Shown: in pieces, positions 58,801-64,000 of the stretch
Position numbering within the stretch: position 1 is the first letter of the stretch
How the letters are laid out: every line of letters begins with the position of its first letter
Assembly (NCBI GenBank): GCA_024138015.1
Contig: JAMXBB010000002.1
Coordinates: 6,799,995-6,863,994 of the forward strand
Source: Lumnitzera littorea
Taxonomy: Eukaryota > Streptophyta > Magnoliopsida > Myrtales > Combretaceae
Length of the DNA: 64,000 nucleotides
Direction: 5' to 3'
Made by a program: the position numbers and the translations under genes
Notes under the pieces: generated by a model
What the model saw: the letters and a program-made list of their open reading frames with translations, nothing else
Database searches by the model: none
What the model was told of the DNA's origin: nothing

Positions 58801-61375
58801 TCAATTAGATGTAAATAATGCTTTTTTTAATGGTTCTTTAGAGGAGGAAATTTACATGGAGCCTTCGAAAGGCTATTCTATGGCTTCTCAAGGGCAATTT
58901 TGTAAGCTTAATAAGTCTTTGTATGGACTCAAGCAAGCTCCTTGCCAATGGAATTGTGAGCTTAGAAAATTTTTACTTTCTTTGGGCTTTGTTCAGTTTC
59001 ACAATGATTGCTCTTTATTTACTAGAGTTAATTGTGATGAGTTTTTAGCATTGTTCATTTATGTGGATAATACCTTGGTTGTGGAAAACTCTTTATCATC
59101 TATTCAATAGGTTAAGGTAGCTCTTCATCAAGCATTTACACTAAAAGATCTTGGAGAAGTGCCCTTTTGTCTTGGTATCAAAGTTTGTCCAACCAATATA
59201 AGTATCTTCCTACATCAACACAAGTTTTTAATGGACATATTAGATATTGTAGGTGTGACAGTGGCCAAACCGATGATACTTCCCTTTCCCTCGAACATTC
59301 GATTAGATAATATGTTAGGTGAAGTGTTGTTTGATCCTTCTTTCTATCATTGATTGGTTCGATGTCTACTTTATCTTACTATTACACGTCCTGACATTAT
59401 GTCTATGGTTCAATAACTTAGTTGATATGCTTCTTGTCCACGAGTTCCTCATATGAAACTTGTTTTTCATCTCTTGCATTATTTGAAAGGCACATTCAAT
59501 ACTGACTTATTCTTCTTTGCTGCTAGTTCCTTGAAATTATTGGGATATTTTTATGCTAATTAGGGTTCTAGTTGTTTAGACTGTAAATCTTTGTGAGATT
59601 ATTGTGTCTTTCTTAGTTCTTCCCTTATTTCTTGGAACCAAGAAACAAGCCATTATATCAACATCTTCAACCGAAGTGGAATATCATAGCACCACCACTT
59701 TGACTAAAGAGTTGCTTTGGATTTCACATCTTTTCCAAGAATTGAGGTTGTCCATTTCTTTACATGTTCCATTGTTTGCTAATAGTAAGGCTACTCTTTT
59801 GCTTGTCGAAAACTCGTGTTTTCATGAGCACACCAAACACATTAAGGCGGATGTCCATTTCATCCAAGATCATCTTTTTGAAGGATTTCTCAAATTCTTT
59901 CATGTTCCTATTCGCCATCAAATTGCACACACCATGACTAAAGCCTTGAGTGAATCTCAGTTGCTTTATTTTTGTTCCAAGTTAAGCCTTCTTCAAAGTC
60001 TAGCAACAACAAGAGCTACTGACATACGCTGCACACATATGCTATGCACTATTATACTACTATAATTTTATTTTTTTAGTTGTAAAGATCGTATTTATTT
60101 TTCTACTTTACATGTGCTATTGCACAATTGACTTACTCTTGTATATAAATACTTTGTATAGTTCCTTACTAATAGAAAACTTCATTTTACACCCAAAACA
60201 CTTGCTTTTATTCTCTACACTATTTTGTATGGAACAAGCTAGAACCCTAAATGGCAGATTTGAGAACTTACTCTCTTGTCAACATAAAATTAGTGAAGTA
60301 TGCAAAAGTGGTAGCTATAAGGGGTTCATAAGAAACTTTTGCAATGTAGCACTTAATCCAAATGAAGAGGAGCTCATGGTGAAGATTCGAAGCTACTAAA
60401 GGCTTCATTATTAATCAAATGGTCATCCTTTTTAATTTTTTGTTTTCTTATACATTTATGTTCATTATCTTTAATTCCTACTCAAATAGGGGCTTTTATG
60501 GTTATTTTTATATATTGGAGTTTGATTATATTTCTAAATTTGTGGTTATTTTTATATATTGGAGTTTGATTATATTTCTAAATACTTTGTTTACTATTGC
60601 AATATAGGCTTGTTTCAAGGAAAATATTTTCTTGATGATAACATTTCTATATTTCCTTCTGATTATTAAGTAGAAAATATTTGTTTAAGTAGAAAACATT
60701 TTTCTTCGTAAAGGAAAACATATTTTCATTAGAGGAAAATTTGAAGCATTTTTTATAAAATAATTTATGCTTTTTGAAACTGAAAACAATTTTCTAAATT
60801 AACCCCAATTAGGTGTTGGAAGAAGATGAGTTTTATTCAAACTAGAATATCTGCCATAATAAGTGGTTAAGCTAATGTAACCTGCCTTGAAGATATCAAT
60901 GGGATCAGCTCCATATGACATGTGAGGTGCTTGCAATTCATTAAACTCTTGGAAGTGGGTGAAGCCATGCTTTTAAATGATTGAGAGGTGCATCGAAAGA
61001 AGCAATGAAAAACACTATGGTCAAAATTTAAAAGGTCTTATGCACATTTTTGGTAAATTTAGAGGATATTTGTATATCAAAATCAAAATTTAAGAATGTT
61101 ATTCTCAATCTGTGAAGGTCATTTATCAACTTATCAAAGTTTAAAGAGTTAAAAACTATACTTTAAAAATTTAGAGAATCAATCCATACATAAATCAAAA
61201 TTTATAAGAGTTATTTGTATCCACCACCCTCTCCCCTTTTTTCCAATTCCGTTACTTCCCCCCTTTTTCTTTTTCTTATTTCTCTTCTTACTCTTTCCAA
61301 TTATGTTATTTTTGCAATATATTGAAAGCGTATTGACTAATAAGGGATAATGTCAAAATTACTATCTCAACTTGG

Positions 61376-61413
<38 letters not shown>

Positions 61414-63332
61414 TTCGTATTTAAAGTTTAGAATTACTAAATGTTACACTTTCAAACTTTTTACTTATTGAATTTACTACTCTGCCTCTAATTGCTACAT
61501 TAATGTTCATAAGATCTAGATCGAAAGGCTAACTTAGGAACAAGAAGGGATTAAGGGTTAAGAGAGTCAAACCAAGGCTAGATTGTGGTTAATAAAAATA
61601 TTAAAATATAATTCATATTTGTTCATAAATTAACAAAATTATTCACTTTCTTAAAATTTAAAAGTTGAGAACATTAGACAATTCATATTCTATTTTTCTT
61701 GGATTTGAGATAATTTTTTCAATAAATTAATGCATTCTCTAGTAAAAAGAAAAAAAAAAGAAGAAGAAAATTGTGCAATTTGACCAAAAGAAACTGGATT
61801 GGATCAATTGGGTCATTGGGTTTCCAAGGATCGAATGATATGTTTGCTATTCAACAGTGACCTAGAGCACTTCCGTGGCAAGTCGGGTCTAACGAGTTGG
61901 ACTAGCCAGATTAACTAGTATCTAAAAATATTATTTTATACTTATACTTCTACAATTATTGAGTGTTTGGCACATTATCTTTTTGAAAAAGATAAATGTA
62001 ATAAATATGATTAGTAAAAATTTGATTAAATATAATATTTAGTAACATTAAACTTCATGTGTAAAATGTAACAAGAAAAAATTCAATTAATTACTATATT
62101 TTGCAACATCAAACTTTAGGGATAAAATTTAAAAAAAAAAAAAAAGAAAAACCACACAAAATTCCAACAATGTGTTTGGCACTGTCCCAAATAACCACGT
62201 AATTAAATGCAATAGATACTGCAACGTTATCTAAGAAAGGAAGACAATATAAAATTCGAAGTTTTAGATCATTTATATACAGATCCATGTTGATCCACTC
62301 ATATAGCAAATGCCATTTATCTATAGGTTATAAAAAATTGTCTAATCGCAGTTGAGTATTCTCGTTAGGCTGCAGTAGGCAAAACACTTGGAATATAACA
62401 CTAGGTATGCTTCTCATAAATAGAAAGACAAATCTCTTTCAAAAGAAATAGACTAAGTAAATATGCTCTCAGTTAGAAGAGAAAGTATTGTGAATGAATT
62501 GACGTTGCTGATGTTTATCCTAAGGGGCTGGACTAATGGTAACATTCTACGCCATAAACATGATAATTTATATAAGATTTCAAGTTTAAATCTTACTAGG
62601 GATATTTTTGAATTATACTACATTATGCAAGCTATTTTCGATTAATATATTGGTTTTATAAAACGGTTCATATACTCCGAGGTAGTTCGCTACAATACAA
62701 TCATGGCCCTACATTATAAAAACCATCATACTAGATCTTCAACCATTGATGACAAATAACGAGTTCCACAAATCAATTGAGACATTATGATTTGGCTCCT
62801 ACCAATAGTATCATTTGTTACATGTTCACTACTTTCGTTGTCCATTTACATTACAAATAGATAATAAAAGTTCCTCTGGAAATGAAAATTATTTCAAATA
62901 CTAGTAAATTAGACATCAATCGCTAAATATAATTTGGAAAACATAATGTCTAAAGATTTATATATGGTGGCATGAGAATGTTGCTAAAATTCTCGTATTT
63001 CTAAACAAGAATTAGAGACAAAATCACAAGTTACCTACCTGAAGTCCTGGTGTTGGTCGTAAATTGACGAAAACCATCCCTCTAACACGCAAACTTTTTG
63101 GAAGATTCACATTTTCGTCTTTGGCATTCTCACCATTATTAACTTTACCTATAAAATATTGAAATAGGAAGTTGATCAAGCAAAACTCCACCCGTCATTA
63201 TAATTTATAAGCTGCAGAAACAAGGAAGAAAAACAGCCTTTATGTAAGTATAGAAATTAACTCACCATATCTCCGATTCAGATAACGAGAAAGACCAGCT
63301 TGTGTTATTCCTAGTAAAACATCATTTATGGT
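52697..63332 (-). CDS. WSD1-type wax ester synthase/diacylglycerol acyltransferase gene, exons 3-7 (partial)
   Basis: Five exons on the reverse strand (63332-63266, 63148-63039, 55026-54817, 53417-53280, 52840-52697) join to one open frame of 222 codons plus stop. Each has canonical AG/GT borders and the phases fit. They encode the C-terminal half of the plant WSD family, including the WS/DGAT C-terminal domain. Family members join fatty alcohols or diacylglycerol with acyl-CoA, at the endoplasmic reticulum, to make wax esters or triacylglycerol. Exons 1 and 2, with the HHxxxDG active site, are not in the window and should lie beyond 64000. The intron between 63039 and 55026 is 8 kb and holds a copia element. 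No inactivating change is visible, so the gene may work. Exon numbers follow the usual WSD layout. Confidence 0.85.
53280..53417 (-). CDS. WSD gene exon 6
   Basis: Forty-six codons read VVFALLSRIINNTTMVFSNM, VGPIEEISFYGHPITYFAPS and VYGCNN. NTTMxFSNVVGPxEEISFxGHPIxYxAPSVYG is the hallmark of the WS/DGAT C-terminal domain. Acceptor acag, donor gtgagt. Confidence 0.92.
53418..54816 (-). other. Intron 5 of the WSD gene
   Basis: 1.4 kb between canonical donor and acceptor. The less AT-rich part 54220-54620 may be an old insertion, but no coding or terminal repeat was recognised. Confidence 0.6.
54817..55026 (-). CDS. WSD gene exon 5
   Basis: Seventy codons read ALDDMMTQESRVKWGNLIGY, ILLPFNISLEDDPRKYVYQA and KAIMDRKKQSLEA then FKIILKIIGLK. 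The family form is WGNxxGYxLLPFxIAxxxDPLxYVRxAKAxxDRKKxSxEA. Acceptor caag cag, donor gtaaat. Confidence 0.92.
55257..55543 (+). repeat. 5' LTR of the copia element
   Basis: It starts tgcaacaacaagagctactg and ends ttactttcttgtaa directly before the PBS. It matches 60001-60281 along its length, including the TATA box and 'cattttacatccaaaacact'. Confidence 0.85.
55397..55406 (+). promoter_or_regulatory. TATA box of the copia LTR
   Basis: The sequence tatataaata is conserved in the 3' LTR copy (about 60141-60150). Confidence 0.55.
55544..55555 (+). other. Primer binding site, initiator tRNA-Met type
   Basis: An exact tggtatcagagc directly follows the 5' LTR. Confidence 0.88.
55654..56759 (+). 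pseudogene. Gag of the copia element
   Basis: It starts at ATG 55654 (MSTDSGYND), then after a shift LNSSNYLGWSR, LTLAAKCVKPKDKLVD, KRFGQTNDPLIYQ and the open part 55986-56378 (LRQGTNYVTVYYSKLKKPW; FLMGLDVVYETIRNHILSLD). This is copia capsid. The knuckle at 56382-56440 reads CIHYKKIGHTIENCFELIGF; its second Cys is Tyr. Stops include TAG for Trp in 'RC*ILNSM'. Confidence 0.85.
57050..58008 (+). pseudogene. Integrase of the copia element
   Basis: It shows LLHKRLGYIGYSRLKHI (family HxRLGHxS), CDRCLCANAHRLPFP, the entry HIVLWGPY where the catalytic Asp of HIDLWGPY is Val, RLDNVGEY with the second Asp, and TPQQNEVVERKHRTLLDI with the catalytic Glu. The part after 57574 is open to 58008 (ETLGCLCYST; KFDTRGCWYIFLGYP). 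Stops break the core at 57442-57560. Confidence 0.85.
58077..58256 (+). repeat. 90 bp in-frame tandem duplication in the copia polyprotein
   Basis: Bases 58077-58166 and 58167-58256 are nearly identical (start cccttgttccctattgtgc). The unit equals 30 codons and keeps the frame of ORF 58056-58508. It lies in the poorly conserved linker between integrase and RT. Confidence 0.92.
58500..59353 (+). pseudogene. Reverse transcriptase of the copia element
   Basis: It reads SKWVDAMQKELLAFESNQTW, a broken stretch, then open 58709-59110 with VHQLDVNNAFFNGSLEEEIY, LNKSLYGLKQAPCQWN and FIYVDNTLVV. The first catalytic Asp (LDVNNAF) remains; the YVDD box is YVDN. After a stop at 59110 the reading resumes with LKDLGEVPFCLGIKV (family LKDLGxLxYFLGIEV). 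Confidence 0.87.
59600..60000 (+). pseudogene. RNase H of the copia element
   Basis: It reads KKQAIISTSSTEVEYHSTTT, ELLWISHLFQELRLSI, LFANSKATLLLVEN and HEHTKHIKADVHFIQDH. The Glu of SSTEAEY is kept; the Asp of CDNKAA is changed (FANSKA). The frame continues to the start of the 3' LTR. Confidence 0.85.
60001..60281 (+). repeat. 3' LTR of the copia element
   Basis: It starts tagcaacaacaagagctact and ends cttactctcttgtca, followed by acata, the probable target duplication. Compared by eye it differs from the 5' LTR by scattered substitutions and small gaps. Confidence 0.85.
60499..60582. repeat. 44 bp perfect tandem duplication
   Basis: tggttatttttatatattgg plus agtttgattatatttctaaa occurs at 60499 and 60543, identical over 40 bases, so it is recent. 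Located in WSD intron 4. Confidence 0.93.
61380..61411. repeat. (TA)n microsatellite
   Basis: About 15 TA units in WSD intron 4. Confidence 0.92.
63039..63148 (-). CDS. WSD gene exon 4
   Basis: It completes the Gly codon and reads KVNNGENAKDENVNLPKSLR then VRGMVFVNLRPTPGLQ. The acidic, Asn-rich part is the variable loop of the family; VNLRPTPG is strongly conserved. Acceptor tatag, donor gtaggt. Confidence 0.9.
63266..63332 (-). CDS. WSD gene exon 3
   Basis: It reads TINDVLLGITQAGLSRYLN and RRY, with the last base starting a Gly codon completed in the next exon. The family form is NDVVLGVTSAGLSRYLNRRYG. Acceptor ccag, donor gtgagt. Confidence 0.9.
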
Positions 63333-64000
63333 CTGGAGAAAGCGATGGATATAGAAAATTAGCTATGTTGATTTTTATTTTCAAGAAACGCAAGATATTA
63401 TCTAAACCGAGTAAATTTCCTTATAATAATGGTTAACAATCAAAATACCTTATATGTTTATAATGTTCCTTTGAAGATAGAATTTTTATATATAAGTTCT
63501 AATTTTTCTAATCTAGAAAAGCAAAAAGAAATAGCAATTGTCATATTAATTTGCTTGTTTCGGCCAAAGTACAAATTGTTAGAGATAAATAAAACTCAAC
63601 ATTTGAGATCACACGGCACGATTCAACATCATCCAATTGAAACATAAATTAGTAGAATCAGTAGACGATGGGTAAATAAAAAACATATGTTTAGTTTTTG
63701 AATTACGTGGAAAGAAGGAAAAAAAAAAGATATTTAGTCTACTAGAAGGTTAATTAGTAAAGTTGAACTCGAAATCAGCATTATGTGATGCATATAATAA
63801 GGATATCTACATAAGATTTGTATGTGCAATGCAGCACAAGCATTACTATTTAAAACACTACACAATTAATTTGATAGATTTTTATAGAAACCAAAATTAG
63901 ATATGAAATGTGCCATTGATTTTTTTTTTTAAAGGACCTTTCATATAAATTTTTATATAGAAATGAACAAATTACATTAAAAGACACATCTTGATATGCT
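63333..64000 (-). other. Part of WSD intron 2
   Basis: AT-rich, with no exon 2-like reading on either strand. The exon with HHxxxDG must lie beyond the window. Confidence 0.5.

Larger units (their letters stand above)
55257..60281 (+). mobile_element. Ty1/copia LTR retrotransposon, complete length but decayed
   Basis: About 285-base LTRs (55257-55543 and 60001-60281) flank a tRNA-Met PBS, gag, integrase, RT and RNase H in copia order. The flanks carry agata (55252-55256) and acata (60282-60286), a probable 5 bp target duplication with one change. All domains contain stops or frameshifts, so it is inactive. It lies in intron 4 of the WSD gene in reverse orientation to it. Confidence 0.9.
55027..63038 (-). 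other. Intron 4 of the WSD gene, enlarged by a copia insertion
   Basis: 8.0 kb between donor at 63038 and acceptor at 55027. About 5.0 kb is the copia element 55257-60281, in the opposite orientation to the gene. The remainder (55027-55256, 60287-63038) holds a (TA)n run, a 44 bp duplication and AT-rich DNA with no recognised genes. Confidence 0.75.

Overview
The window is nuclear DNA of a flowering plant, most likely a eudicot; I cannot name the species. The evidence is the mix of plant-type Ty3/gypsy lineages (Tat/Ogre-like and others) and Ty1/copia elements, AT-rich GT-AG introns, and three recognisable plant genes: a WSD1-type wax ester synthase/diacylglycerol acyltransferase, a cytosolic-type pyruvate kinase fragment and a receptor-like cytoplasmic kinase fragment. 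No bacterial operons, rRNA, convincing tRNA gene or CRISPR array was seen.

Layout. 1-0.9 kb: a small foldback element and unassigned DNA. 0.9-4.1 kb: a broken Tat-type Ty3/gypsy pol, cut at 4138 by a second gypsy element (LTR 4138-5104, gag, protease, truncated 3' LTR from 7308). 7.8-9.74 kb: the 3' part of an Ogre-like LTR. 10.2-11.8 kb: a reverse-strand decayed gene of the 'putative gypsy type transposon' family. 13.3-20.4 kb: a reverse-strand gypsy element (gag-PR-RT-RH-INT) with a 3.1 kb solo LTR in its integrase, flanked by a 5 bp duplication. 20.2-29.4 kb: a long inverted repeat whose roughly 0.95 kb arms are the 5' ends of two head-to-head copies of that gypsy family; between them lie an 85 bp satellite array, an Ogre-like LTR and a hAT transposase remnant. 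29.4-32.1 kb: a reverse-strand Tat-type RT-RH-INT fragment, cut at 32111 by an Ogre-like element (LTR 32111-34542, PBS, gag, two tandem arrays, truncated 3' LTR ending near 40289). 40.4-41.2 kb: pyruvate kinase and receptor-like kinase pseudogene pieces. 45-49.6 kb: a copia remnant and exons 2 and 1 of a broken WSD copy, reverse strand. 52.7-63.3 kb: five intact reverse-strand exons forming the C-terminal half of a WSD gene, whose 8 kb intron holds a decayed copia element (55257-60281).

The only possibly functional host gene is the WSD gene. Its five visible exons are open, in phase and bounded by canonical splice sites; its first exons, including the one with the HHxxxDG active site, must lie beyond 64000. 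Everything else is transposon strata or pseudogene. The nesting gives a relative order: several pol genes are interrupted exactly at the first bases of younger LTRs.

I found no clearly new biological system. The most interesting structures are two related Ogre-like LTR elements that each carry a different tandem-repeat array at the same place, just upstream of the 3' LTR; a PBS-like motif at a conserved place inside their LTRs; the large inverted repeat around one of the arrays; and the partly duplicated WSD locus. All alignments were made by eye, so no percent identities are given.
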